From Pycnococcus provasolii (Eukaryota; Chlorophyta; Pseudoscourfieldiophyceae; Pseudoscourfieldiales), in contig CP150547.1 in NCBI GenBank assembly GCA_049487715.1, forward strand, positions 1,240,001-1,304,000: a stretch of DNA of 64,000 nt. Reading direction: 5' to 3'. Position numbers and translations under genes: made by a program. Shown piece by piece: positions 1 through 8,513 of this stretch. The notes under the pieces were generated by a model. The model had not been told where the DNA came from. It worked only from the letters and a program-made list of their open reading frames with translations, and searched no databases. Numbering within the stretch: the first letter of the stretch is position 1; each line of letters starts with the position of its first letter.

Positions 1-220
1 GAGGGACGTGAACAGCGAGTACGTCGCTTAAGGAAGAGCACGCCGAGGCAAGTTCCATTTTTTCAGGACGACCAGTGAGGCTCGACCAGTGTAAGAAAGT
101 TGAAACCCCTAAAGGTACCCCTAACACAAACCCCGAATAATCCGCCCCTCCCTTGATGGACAGCACCGCCGCCAGGCACCAGGTGTGACACCTTGCTTGC
201 GACCAGAAAGTACCTAAGCG

Positions 221-1501
221 ATGGCGAACCATGCTCCGCTTCTGCGTCAGCACTTGCCCGCAAGCGCACGCGTCGAAGACCTGCCCTCCGTGAAGCGCCT
301 GACGTTCACTCCTGACGCCTCGACGCCGCCCGTGTCGTTCTGGCGCGCTCTCGCAACCGCCGCGCCACGCCTTGAGCGCATCGACGCACCCAACTGCGCG
401 TGGACATCACTCGCGGGCATTGATGTCCTGCCGCTTGTCAAACACGTCGATGCCAAGGGCAACAGTCTTGAAGAAGTCGCCATACTCGCGAGCGAAAAGG
501 ATTCAGGCAAGAAGAAGAAAAAAGAGAACGCAACCATACGTGTGCTTGACGTCTCCCACAACAAGCTGGAGGAACACCTTGACCTGAGTACAGACGAAAG
601 AGCTCTACGCAACGTCGTCGCTTTCGTCGCGAGCCACAACGAAAATCTAAGAAGCATTGATGTGGCAGCCTTATCCAGCCTCGAGACAATCGTTGTCAGT
701 CATTGCGCGCTCAGTGAACTGCCGACGAACCTACCAGCCGAACACCTGCGCAAACTCTCAGCTTCGACAAATTCAATCAAAAGTATCAAACCGCTGCTCT
801 CGAACGAGCCTTTTGGGAACCTCACGGAGCTACGCCTGAGCCACAATCTGATCAAGCGAGTTCCCGCGTCGTTTGGAGAGGCGTGCCCGTCACTCGAATT
901 GCTGGAAATGACAAACAACCGAATTGGCAGCTGGAACGACGTGGGTGACGCTCTGAAGACGCTGCGCCGTCTGCTGCGCGTCAGTCTCAAAGGAAATCCA
1001 TTCACGGAAGACACTGACAAGTACCCTCGCGTTGTGATGGCCGGATGTCCGACAGTCACGCACATTGACAACACGGCTGTTCCTGGACGAGCGAAACCCA
1101 CTCATCAGAGAGGTAAGGACTGGGTCGAGAAGCAACGGGCTGCAGGAGTGGTTCCTGAAAAGAGAAACAAGCGCGTGCAAAAGGATGGGCGAAATCGTCG
1201 CGACGATGAGGATGGCAAGAGAACGACGAAGGAAGAACCACACCCGCCCAAGAAGAAGAGGAAGAAGGAGAGACGCCAACAAGATGGAGGAGCTGAAGGA
1301 GCTGTCGAGTTTCGCGACGATCCATCTAGCACTGCGATACCGGCCGCCACCTCCGATGAAATTGGCGAACCGTCGCGACAACGTGAGCTAAAAATGCGAG
1401 TGATCCAAAATAAGAACCGAAGTAAAGCTGCTTCGTCAATGCCTGCGGGTGCAGCCGCCCTGCGCGCAGCTCTAAAGACAACTGGCATTCAATCGTGGTA
1501 G
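221..1501 (+). CDS. Leucine-rich repeat protein with basic nuclear-type tail
   Basis: 426 residues. Residues about 60-285 read as degenerate leucine-rich repeats (for example LRVLDVSHNKL-like, LTELRLSHNLIKRVP, LELLEMTNNRI) ending in an LRR-cap-like stretch (RRLLRVSLKGNPFTED...YPRVVMAGCPTVTHID), the arrangement seen in SDS22/LRRC-type proteins that act as protein-binding scaffolds. The last 140 residues are highly charged, with lysine/arginine clusters such as KKKRKKERR that look like nuclear or nucleolar localisation signals. No enzymatic motif is visible, so the partner is unknown. A TGTAA polyadenylation-type motif starts two bases after the stop codon (1503-1507). The start is the first ATG; a degenerate telomere-like stretch (103-135) lies about 90 bp upstream. 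The LRR call is firm; the cellular role is not known. Confidence 0.85.
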   Translation: MANHAPLLRQHLPASARVEDLPSVKRLTFTPDASTPPVSFWRALATAAPRLERIDAPNCAWTSLAGIDVLPLVKHVDAKGNSLEEVAILASEKDSGKKKKKENATIRVLDVSHNKLEEHLDLSTDERALRNVVAFVASHNENLRSIDVAALSSLETIVVSHCALSELPTNLPAEHLRKLSASTNSIKSIKPLLSNEPFGNLTELRLSHNLIKRVPASFGEACPSLELLEMTNNRIGSWNDVGDALKTLRRLLRVSLKGNPFTEDTDKYPRVVMAGCPTVTHIDNTAVPGRAKPTHQRGKDWVEKQRAAGVVPEKRNKRVQKDGRNRRDDEDGKRTTKEEPHPPKKKRKKERRQQDGGAEGAVEFRDDPSSTAIPAATSDEIGEPSRQRELKMRVIQNKNRSKAASSMPAGAAALRAALKTTGIQSW

Positions 1502-1552
1502 ATGTAATTTGCATAATACTGTATTACTTTGTTGTAGATGTTCCAAAAAGTC

Positions 1553-1590
1553 GTACACACACACACACACACACTCACTCACTCACACTC
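1553..1590. repeat. CA/CT microsatellite
   Basis: A run of CA dinucleotides grading into CACT units in the short gap between the convergent LRR and DUF4097-like genes. Simple repeat with no coding content. Confidence 0.85.
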
Positions 1591-1604
1591 ACGCACTTGT
1601 CATG

Positions 1605-3080
1605 TCATGCACTCCAATTCGGTTTCCACGTGTGCTCTCCAATGATGAGAGTGCCACGTTCAGCTTCCACCTTCAGCTCAACATCGTTCGAACTGCCCGA
1701 TACCTTGTATGTGGTATCCTTCCTCACGCTCTGCCTTTGTGCAACCCATCGCGGTCCGTACGGCAGGGATGTGAGAGGAGCGTGAGGGGCACCGCACCAA
1801 TTTAGCGCATTCGCGACATTCTCAGATGTGTACCTCACCCCTCGTGCCGCAACAATCCTCAACTTCCACTCGGACACGGCGGATTCGACGGGCACGCCGC
1901 GCCCCGCGCGGCTGTGATTGCCTCCCGCGTCTTCCTCCAAATCTGCCGGCGGAGGGATGCTCAGATACACTTCGCCGTCGCCGCGATTCATTGCCGTCAG
2001 GCGTGTGCACTCCGTCGTCGCGCTGACTCGAACGTCCGTTCGACGGAAGGAGGGGAAGGCAAATCCCAGCAAACCTGGGGAACCTGCGCGAACAGCGGCG
2101 GCAGCACCCTCGATGCCGTCGACATGTATGCCGCCACCCTTGGAAATAGCGAGCAGGCCACCCTCCGCATCGAGCGGCGGCGGCGAGCCACGCAGGCTGT
2201 ACGCCTCCCACTTGTGGGCGGCGTAGGCGTCGGCACTTTTTGCGGATGGCACCGCGAACTCGCGAACACTCCCCTCGAACATTTTGTCGCCTTTTCCTCC
2301 ACCACCACCTTCGCCGTCGCCGCCGCCGCCTTCTTCGCCTTCGGTTCTCAACGGTCCACCGTCCACCCCACCTGCTAGACTTGCGCCGTAGCGCCCCGCC
2401 TTAATTGTGAGCGTTCCCGAGTCCGTCGCGACAACAGCCGTGTGGGCGAACATCGTGTTTATGTGAACGGTTCCTGGTCCCTTGGTCGCACCGACGATGG
2501 CGTCGCCGCTGACAACCTTTTTGGCAAACACCGACCCTCCCGACGTCGCCTCGAGACGCAGCGGCGTAGCGGCGAGCGTTCCGGCGGAGAAGTCGATGCC
2601 CGGCAGTTCCCCAGCCGCGAGCACGACGCTTGACCCCTGTATGCTTGTACCTTTCTGCGCGACGATGGACCCGCTCGGCGCGACGACGCTCACGGCAGCT
2701 TCCTTGATGGACCCTTTGAAGATGACGGATCCTGCGTGCGTTGCGAGGTGCACGCCGACGTATCGCTCTGGAATGGTGATGTTGATTTCCTTCGCCGTTC
2801 CGTGGTCTCCCTGTCTCGTGACGACGACGTCGCCTCCGTCGCGCTCGACTGCGCACCCGTCAGGCACGTCGAACGTGGCACTCTCCGCCCCTCCCGCGTC
2901 AGCGTCGAGTGGCGACGTTGTGTTGATGACGACGTTGAGCGGTTTGCAGTCTGCGGGTATGGATACGCGCAGGAGTGCGCCTGGCGGTGCTGGTATGCGC
3001 GAGACGGTGGAGTACCAGAGCCTTCTGCTTGCAGTGGCACGAGCGACATAGCCCGCGAGAGCAGGCCAGAGGCGAGGCAT
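1605..3080 (-). CDS. DUF4097/adhesin-like beta-repeat protein, FAM185A-like, probably organellar
   Basis: 491 residues from the ATG at 3078-3080; an in-frame ATG 33 codons upstream is less likely because it adds a non-conserved hydrophobic leader that reaches the edge of the promoter. The N-terminus (MPRLWPALAGYVARATASRR) is Arg/Ala rich and acid-free, like a mitochondrial presequence. Residues about 45-260 contain repeated short beta-type motifs (VHLATHAGSVIFKG, SVVAPSGSIVAQKG, LRLEATSGGSVFAKK, AVVATDSGTLTIKAG) typical of the DUF4097 putative adhesin beta-solenoid found in FAM185A. A Gly/Glu linker follows, then a second beta-rich section near the C-terminus. The biochemical function of this family is unknown. 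It is divergently transcribed from the ammonium-transporter-like gene across telomere-like repeats. Confidence 0.7.
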   Translation of the reverse strand: MPRLWPALAGYVARATASRRLWYSTVSRIPAPPGALLRVSIPADCKPLNVVINTTSPLDADAGGAESATFDVPDGCAVERDGGDVVVTRQGDHGTAKEINITIPERYVGVHLATHAGSVIFKGSIKEAAVSVVAPSGSIVAQKGTSIQGSSVVLAAGELPGIDFSAGTLAATPLRLEATSGGSVFAKKVVSGDAIVGATKGPGTVHINTMFAHTAVVATDSGTLTIKAGRYGASLAGGVDGGPLRTEGEEGGGGDGEGGGGGKGDKMFEGSVREFAVPSAKSADAYAAHKWEAYSLRGSPPPLDAEGGLLAISKGGGIHVDGIEGAAAAVRAGSPGLLGFAFPSFRRTDVRVSATTECTRLTAMNRGDGEVYLSIPPPADLEEDAGGNHSRAGRGVPVESAVSEWKLRIVAARGVRYTSENVANALNWCGAPHAPLTSLPYGPRWVAQRQSVRKDTTYKVSGSSNDVELKVEAERGTLIIGEHTWKPNWSA

Positions 3081-3200
3081 GATAGACTGACTAATAAGGT
3101 GAGAAAAGGATTTTCGTCCACGTCGGAAGAGATTGCAAAAGGATAAAAGGAAAAGCAAAGGGGGACCACACCACACCACACCAGAGGCATCGGGGAGCGC

Positions 3201-3263
3201 TTTCAGTTAGGGGTTTCAGTTAGGGCTTTCAGTTAGGGTTTTCAGTTAGGGTTAGGGTTAGGG
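3201..3263 (+). promoter_or_regulatory. Telomere-like repeat tract upstream of the FAM185A-like gene
   Basis: Three units of TTAGGG followed by a TTTCAG-like spacer lead into a clean (TTAGGG)3 run. The tract begins 121 bp upstream of the minus-strand start codon at 3080. It forms one side of a tract that is split by the fold-back element at 3283-3460. The promoter role is inferred from its recurrence at the same place upstream of other genes in the window. Confidence 0.6.
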
Positions 3264-3282
3264 TGGGGGACGGTTTTTTTGT

Positions 3283-3460
3283 TATGACATTTCCCCTAAA
3301 ACATGACCGCCAAAAGTTCCAAAGTTTGATTTCTCGACCTTCGGCGCCGACCACGAAAAAAGTTGAAAAAGTTTGCCCTGGGCCGTAACCAGCGAAATGG
3401 TCGCAAAATCAAACTTTGGGGAAAAAACTTTGGCGGTCATGTTTTCGGGGAAATGTCATA
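3283..3460. repeat. Fold-back (inverted-repeat) element inside the telomere-like tract
   Basis: The left arm 3283-3339 and the right arm 3399-3460 are near-perfect reverse complements. Both carry TATGACATTTCCCC, AACATGACCGCCAAA and CAAAGTTTGATTT; they differ by a few substitutions and a small A/C-run length change. The spacer 3340-3398 contains no open frame. TTAGGG units flank it on both sides (3201-3263 and 3463-3477). It could be a MITE-like insertion or a structured regulatory hairpin. No target-site duplication is obvious beyond the telomere-like sequence itself. Confidence 0.8.
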
Positions 3461-3462
3461 CC

Positions 3463-3477
3463 GTTAGGGTTAGGGTT
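3463..3477 (+). promoter_or_regulatory. Telomere-like repeat tract, right part
   Basis: GTTAGGGTTAGGGTT directly follows the right arm of the fold-back element, about 195 bp upstream of the ammonium-transporter-like start codon. The remaining sequence to 3671 is pyrimidine-rich leader-like sequence. Confidence 0.6.
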
Positions 3478-3671
3478 GCCTCGTAGGTTGGCCACTTGGC
3501 CTTGGCCTTGCTACATATTGGTCGGGACCCCCACTTGCAGACTTGCTTTTGCTTCTTTCAGGTTTTTGGTTTTCCCTCCTCGTCGCTGTCTTGTGTTCAA
3601 ACCAGGTGGGTCATTTTATTCGAAACCTCAAAGGGGCGCCCCGCCCTCCCTTGCACTCTCCGAAAACAAAC

Positions 3672-5213
3672 ATGTCAGCGGGTCTCCGGCCACGTCGAGG
3701 CTTGGCCGGCTTGGCCACGTCGAGCACCTCGCCTTGCAAGACTTCAGCATCCAGGGCGGTGGCGCCTCGGCCTCTCTCCCCTCTCTCGTCTCCCGCGGCG
3801 GCCTTGCAACTATGCACAGCGTGCCGCGCTCGACAACCACAACAACAACAGCCCCTTAACCACAACATGTTCAGCTCTCTCGTTCTCGAGCACGGTCGGA
3901 GGAAAAAAAGGGGCGACGCGCTCACAACAAAGGCGTCTCAGGTGGCGCTCGCCAAGGCGGCGGCGGAGGCGGCAGCCATCAGCGCAAGCTCGTCGTGGGT
4001 ACTCGCGTGCGCTGCCATCGCCCTCGTCGCCGGCGCGCCGGGCATCGCGCTCGCGCACAAGAGGCGAGGCGACGCTGCTGCAGCACCCGCGCGCGCGCTC
4101 GCAAACATGGCCGCGGCCAGCCTGAGCTTCCTCGGGGTGGGTTACAGCCTCGCGTTCGCCTTCAACAGCCTCGCGCCGACAACCTTCCCGCTCAGGTGGT
4201 TCGGCGCGCTCGACCTCGCGTCCATGGTCAACGTCAGCACGGATGCGCTCGTCGACGGCGTGCCCGAGCTCGCGTGGGCCGCGCTGCAGCTTGCGCACGC
4301 GGTGCTTGCGGCAGCCATCGCGGGCACGCCGTCGTTCCGGCAGCTGCAAAATCACAGGGCGGGAGGGGCCGTCTCCGCCGTGTTCGCCGCACTCTTCGTT
4401 GCAGTCGTCTACGCGCCCATATGCCGCCTGCTGTGGGCTGGAGGCTTCTTTGCCACGCGCTGGAACGCGCTCGACTTCTCGGGAAGTATCGTCGTTCACG
4501 TCGCGGGTGGTGCCGCAGCGATGGGATACTACGTCTTCGGTGGAACGCTCAGTGCGCGTTCTGCCAAGCCGGCTGAGATGGCGGCGCCGCTCACCGAGAC
4601 GACGCGCAGCGCGGCGTCCAACGCGCACGCCATCGGCGTTGCGCTGCTGTGGCTGACGACGCTCGCGCTCGTGGGAGGATCAACCGTGGTTGCTGGCGCA
4701 TCCGCAGCCACTGCGATACTCTCGACGCACGCCGCGGCCGCGGCGGGTCTGCTGACGTGGCAGCTTGTGGACTTCGTGTTTCCGCCGACGGTGATGCCCG
4801 AGGCTGAGGGCGCGAGGGGCATGGACGCGACCATGCACACGAGCCTGGGTGCGGTTGCCGGCCTCGCCGCGGCTTCCGGTGTCGCAGGATTTATCACCGT
4901 GAATGGTGGTATCCTAATTGGCATTGTTGCTGCCGCGGCAGCACGCATCGTGCGAGGCATGGGCGCCGGTGCCGTGCACTGCATGGGAGGTGCGGCCGGA
5001 GCAATCTTGCTCGGTCTCGTGGCTTCGCCCGCAGCTCCGTTCTATGGCACGGGCACGCCGCTCACCGCGGCTAGCCAGACGGGCGTCCAGATTGCGACGG
5101 TGTGCCTGACATTTGCTTATAGCTTCGTCGTAGGAGGCTTGTGTGCATTCGTCGGTGCCGTTGTTGGGGCTGTATTTGGAGGTGGCAATGGAGGCGATGC
5201 AGGTGTGATTTGA
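3672..5213 (+). CDS. Divergent ammonium transporter (Amt/Mep/Rh superfamily)
   Basis: 513 residues from the first in-frame ATG at 3672; a second ATG at 3867 would give 448 residues and may be the true start. Multiple hydrophobic helices run through the protein. LDFSGSIVVHVAGG (His near residue 276) matches the Amt motif that supplies the first pore histidine, with the conserved Asp eight residues before it. GMGAGAVHCMGGAAGA (His near 436) matches the helix carrying the second twin histidine. The channel conducts ammonium/ammonia across a membrane. If translation starts at 3672, the Ser/Arg/Ala-rich leader resembles an organelle transit peptide, which would place the transporter in a plastid or mitochondrial membrane; this is inference. 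Overall similarity is low compared with usual AMT1/AMT2 proteins. Confidence 0.75.
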   Translation: MSAGLRPRRGLAGLATSSTSPCKTSASRAVAPRPLSPLSSPAAALQLCTACRARQPQQQQPLNHNMFSSLVLEHGRRKKRGDALTTKASQVALAKAAAEAAAISASSSWVLACAAIALVAGAPGIALAHKRRGDAAAAPARALANMAAASLSFLGVGYSLAFAFNSLAPTTFPLRWFGALDLASMVNVSTDALVDGVPELAWAALQLAHAVLAAAIAGTPSFRQLQNHRAGGAVSAVFAALFVAVVYAPICRLLWAGGFFATRWNALDFSGSIVVHVAGGAAAMGYYVFGGTLSARSAKPAEMAAPLTETTRSAASNAHAIGVALLWLTTLALVGGSTVVAGASAATAILSTHAAAAAGLLTWQLVDFVFPPTVMPEAEGARGMDATMHTSLGAVAGLAAASGVAGFITVNGGILIGIVAAAAARIVRGMGAGAVHCMGGAAGAILLGLVASPAAPFYGTGTPLTAASQTGVQIATVCLTFAYSFVVGGLCAFVGAVVGAVFGGGNGGDAGVI

Positions 5214-5322
5214 ATGGACGACATAGGAACAACCATCAGAACGATAGTAGCAAGAAAAAAAAACGTAAACACCAAATGCATTGCTGAAATTGAAAAAACA
5301 AATATTTGCTTAAAATTAAAAA

Positions 5323-7470
5323 TTACACGTCTTCCTCCATGTCCTCCATGTATCGCTCGTAGTGCTGACGTTCCGTTATGTACTCTGGCACGGGCGCGTC
5401 AATGTCGTTCGCAGCCAGAATGTCCTCGATGCGCTGCAGCAGGTCGTCAAATCCCGTCCGCTCAGTCGCGCTCACGCAAATTGCACCACCACTCATGCGC
5501 GCCTTCGCGGCGGCCAGCGTTGAAACGCGCGACGCAGCCATCTTGAGTTCGTCTGGACTTGCAGCCGCATCCACCTTGTTCCACACGCTGAGCGTCGGCG
5601 GACGAGCACGACGGCCGGGAGCATTCTCCTCGTATTCCTCCGACAAGCCCTGGCTGTCGAGCCACTTGCGTTGCCATCGCGGTGCTCGACTTTTGTTGGT
5701 AAACAGCGACTCGAGCACAGCGTCAACGGCATCGAGCTGCGCCGCCGCCGCAGTGTCGCTGATGTCCACGACGCGCACAATCAGGTCCGCCTCCACCACC
5801 TCCTCGAGCGTGGCTCGAAACGCCTCTACCACCTCCGTTGGGAGCTTCTGCACGAATCCCACCGTGTCTGTAAGAACCACGTGTCCACCTCCCGGAAGCC
5901 TGAGTCGCCTCGACGTAGGGTCGAGCGTGGCGAACAGCTTATCCTCGGCGAATGCTGGGCGCTGCGTACGTGTGAGTGCGTTCAGCAGGGTGGACTTGCC
6001 AGCATTCGTGTAGCCGACGAGCGCGACGACGGGTTCGCGCGTTTCGCGTCTTCCGCCGCGCTGGTGCTTACGGTAGAACCGCTCCTGCCGAGTCTTCTTC
6101 AGCTCCTTCTGGATGCGCGCGCGCTTATCTTTCAGCACGCGACGATCCACCTCGATCTGTTTCTCTCCCATGCCCTTCACTTGCCCGGATCCACTTTGTC
6201 GCTCGAGGTGCGTCCACATGCGCGTGAGGCGAGGCAGCTGGTACTCGATCGACGCAAGCTCCACCTGCAAGGACGCCTCCCTGGTGGCTGCGCGCTGGCT
6301 GAAAATGTCCAAGATGAGCGCGGTACGATCGCACACGCGCACCGAGCGCACACCTTTCCCTCGCCTTCCGAGAAAGTCGACGCCATCCACCTGGTATTCG
6401 CCTGCAAGTTCCGCCTCGAGCGCACGCAGCTGCGCGGGCGTGAGCGCATCGTCGAATATGACCGTGTCGACGCCGTATCGCGCCACCGCCGCCTTGATTT
6501 CCTGCACTTTTCCAGATCCGACGTACGTCTTTGGGTTCGGCGGGTCGAGTCGCTGGCTCGTGCTTCCCACCACCTCGAGTCCCGCGGTATCCGCCAACCT
6601 TCCCAGCTCGTCCAAGCTTGCAGCGATGTTGAAGCGCGGCGTGCGAGGCTGAGGTGGTGACTTCGGCTTCGGCTTCGGCTTTGGCGCCTGCTCGCTGTCG
6701 TTTTTGTTGGTGGCCGCGGGCACGGGAGGCAGAGCGGGTGCCGCCAAGCCTCCCGACCGTTGACGTGGCGGCATTTTGTCGACGGATGGCGAAAGGAACG
6801 AGGATGACGACGACGATGATGGGGCAGAAGAAGATGATGTGGATGGTGGCGCATCGTTATTGAGATTTTTGGTCTCCACGCCGACGAGGAAGGCTCGCTC
6901 TGCTCTATCATCTTCGTCAAACGTGCGCACGTTGTCGAAGCTCGAGAGCTCAGCGGAAGCAACAGCCTTAGCCGCGGCGTCTGCCCACCTCTCCATCGCG
7001 GCATTTGCCGCCGATTCGGAGAGCTCTTCCAAGTCGATCGTCTTCGCCGCCTGGTCGAGCAGCACGGCTGACCACGACGGCGTGCGTTTCTGTTCCTCCT
7101 CTCGCCCGTTGACGTTTTCCGTGATGTCCGCGTAGTCATCGTCACTTGCAGACTTCTCTGGCCGTTCTTCGGACGGTGCTTCTGAGGACGACGACGACGA
7201 CGACGACGACGCGTGCGGCGCACCACCCCGTATGATTCCACGTCCCACGCACCACAGACGCGCACGAGGAAGGGAGGGAGCCAAAACCCGCCGAGAAGAC
7301 AAAGATGTGCCCAAAGAAGAGCCAGAAGAGCAAGAACGAGACACACAGGTGACACGGCTACCACACAGGTGTTGACGACTAACACCACACAGGTGACCAC
7401 TGCTACCACTACCACCACCACCACCACGCCGAGACGCCGCGGCGACAGAGGCGACCGAAGCAGGCGGCAT
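5323..7470 (-). CDS. HFLX: HflX-family ribosome-associated GTPase, organelle-type
   Basis: 715 residues. A low-complexity Ser/Gly-rich leader of roughly 270 residues precedes the conserved HflX body. The HflX N-domain contains KTYVGSGKVQEI and DTVIFDDALTPAQLRALE; a helical linker with EVDRRVLKDKRARIQKEL follows. The G domain then shows G1 GYTNAGKST near residue 486, G3 DTVGF near 536 and G4 NKVD near 630. HflX binds the 50S subunit and splits or rescues stalled bacterial-type ribosomes, so a nuclear-encoded copy with a long leader is expected to act in plastid or mitochondrion. The stop codon overlaps a TGTAA motif. The leader differs from the core by Ser, Pro and Arg homopolymers. The family call is firm; the target organelle is not determined. 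Confidence 0.93.
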   Translation of the reverse strand: MPPASVASVAAASRRGGGGGSGSSGHLCGVSRQHLCGSRVTCVSRSCSSGSSLGTSLSSRRVLAPSLPRARLWCVGRGIIRGGAPHASSSSSSSSSEAPSEERPEKSASDDDYADITENVNGREEEQKRTPSWSAVLLDQAAKTIDLEELSESAANAAMERWADAAAKAVASAELSSFDNVRTFDEDDRAERAFLVGVETKNLNNDAPPSTSSSSAPSSSSSSSFLSPSVDKMPPRQRSGGLAAPALPPVPAATNKNDSEQAPKPKPKPKSPPQPRTPRFNIAASLDELGRLADTAGLEVVGSTSQRLDPPNPKTYVGSGKVQEIKAAVARYGVDTVIFDDALTPAQLRALEAELAGEYQVDGVDFLGRRGKGVRSVRVCDRTALILDIFSQRAATREASLQVELASIEYQLPRLTRMWTHLERQSGSGQVKGMGEKQIEVDRRVLKDKRARIQKELKKTRQERFYRKHQRGGRRETREPVVALVGYTNAGKSTLLNALTRTQRPAFAEDKLFATLDPTSRRLRLPGGGHVVLTDTVGFVQKLPTEVVEAFRATLEEVVEADLIVRVVDISDTAAAAQLDAVDAVLESLFTNKSRAPRWQRKWLDSQGLSEEYEENAPGRRARPPTLSVWNKVDAAASPDELKMAASRVSTLAAAKARMSGGAICVSATERTGFDDLLQRIEDILAANDIDAPVPEYITERQHYERYMEDMEEDV

Positions 7471-7835
7471 GACGTGTGCAAGAGAGTGGAGCGGTGACGA
7501 TGGCGAAACTCAACTCAACCTCGCAGGAGCAGAGGCGGAGATTCCCCGGAGGAAAAGGAGAAATCCCGCGCAGTTTTCGTTTGCTGGGGAATCCGCTGTT
7601 GGTCCGTACCGTGTAACTGGAGCCTGGAGGGACATGTGAGATCCCGGTCGCGCTGCTTTTGTTGTCAATTAGTAGTGCAATTTGTCGTCGCACTTCCTTC
7701 CCTGCGTTTGCTTTGTGTGGGCAGGTTCTTGAGGTCAGCGCGCACTCAACCAAGCAAGGGCAAGGCTTCCCGTCGTCGTTCGGCGCCTTCTCGTCTCTCG
7801 ACCCCGTCAAGCCAAGTGAGTAAGGTGGCACGGCG

Positions 7836-8036
7836 GTGCTATGCTGGTGGAACCTCGGCAACGCGGGACTTGTTGGGGCGGTTCCGCGGTTGGGCATCGA
7901 GGACTATCATCATGGTGGCGGGGGAGGCGCGCCTGGGCGCGTCCCACCTCCGGGCGGCGGCGGGGCCCGCCGTTGCGCGTTGTGCGGCGGTCCGGGGCAC
8001 GAGGTCGCGCAGTGCCCGGCTGCCCGCGCACCGTGA
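7836..8036 (+). other. Short open frame with a CCHC zinc knuckle (gene or retroelement remnant)
   Basis: Within the otherwise unassigned 7471-8513 interval, the plus strand encodes RCALCGGPGHEVAQCPAA near 7970-8030. This is a perfect C-x2-C-x4-H-x4-C zinc knuckle as in retroviral/retrotransposon Gag or RNA-binding proteins, preceded by a Gly/Pro-rich run. The frame closes immediately afterwards and has no long upstream extension, so it may be a small exon, a degraded Gag fragment, or chance in GC-rich DNA. An open frame on the opposite strand (7910-8401) overlaps it without recognisable domains. Nothing else convincing is seen in this kilobase. Confidence 0.3.
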
Positions 8037-8513
8037 AGGCCATGCAATGCGTCGGTGCGCCAGCGCCAGAGCGTGTTTTGTTCCATCGCTGCTTGGCTTC
8101 CTGCACTACCATGACGACTTGATCTCGCGTGTAGTGGCGTGTACGGTGTACCGAAGTGATCGCGATTCGTTGCGTATCCTTCTGCGCTCTCGCTGCGCAT
8201 CCTTGTCGCGATGGCGGCGATGAATGCGGGAAGCGTCGTGTGCTGATCTGCGATCGTGAGGAGCGTGTCTCGTGAGCACGATGATGTTGGTATCGTGCGT
8301 GCGATCAGTGTCTGTATCGCCGTGTGTTCGGGATGAGCGGCGGTGAGCTCAGTGCGTGCGGCTCTGCGCGCTGACGCGATTGCCGCGTCGATCTGCGCCA
8401 TCTCACAGCTTGCCTTGGGAAAACCCTGAGACAGGAAGGACTGTGGCCGTCTGTGGGGGAACGTAGAGGAGAGGGACGAGTTGGCTTGGATTCAGAAGGT
8501 CAAGTAACATTAT

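Noticed and set aside
2-31. Possible C-terminal tail of an upstream plus-strand gene (RDVNSEYVA followed by TAA)
   Set aside because: Only nine residues lie in the window, so it cannot be distinguished from chance.
103-135. Degenerate telomere-like motif (AAACCCCTAAAGG, CCCCTAAC) upstream of the LRR gene
   Set aside because: Units are imperfect and too short to claim as a tract, though the position fits the pattern at other promoters.
247-689. Long minus-strand frames inside the LRR gene
   Set aside because: Antisense shadows in GC-rich coding DNA; no domain and poor composition.
7910-8401. Minus-strand open frame of 163 codons antisense to the zinc knuckle
   Set aside because: Helical, but without recognisable domains; it reads through the Gly/Pro region as low complexity. 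Kept only as context for 7836-8036.
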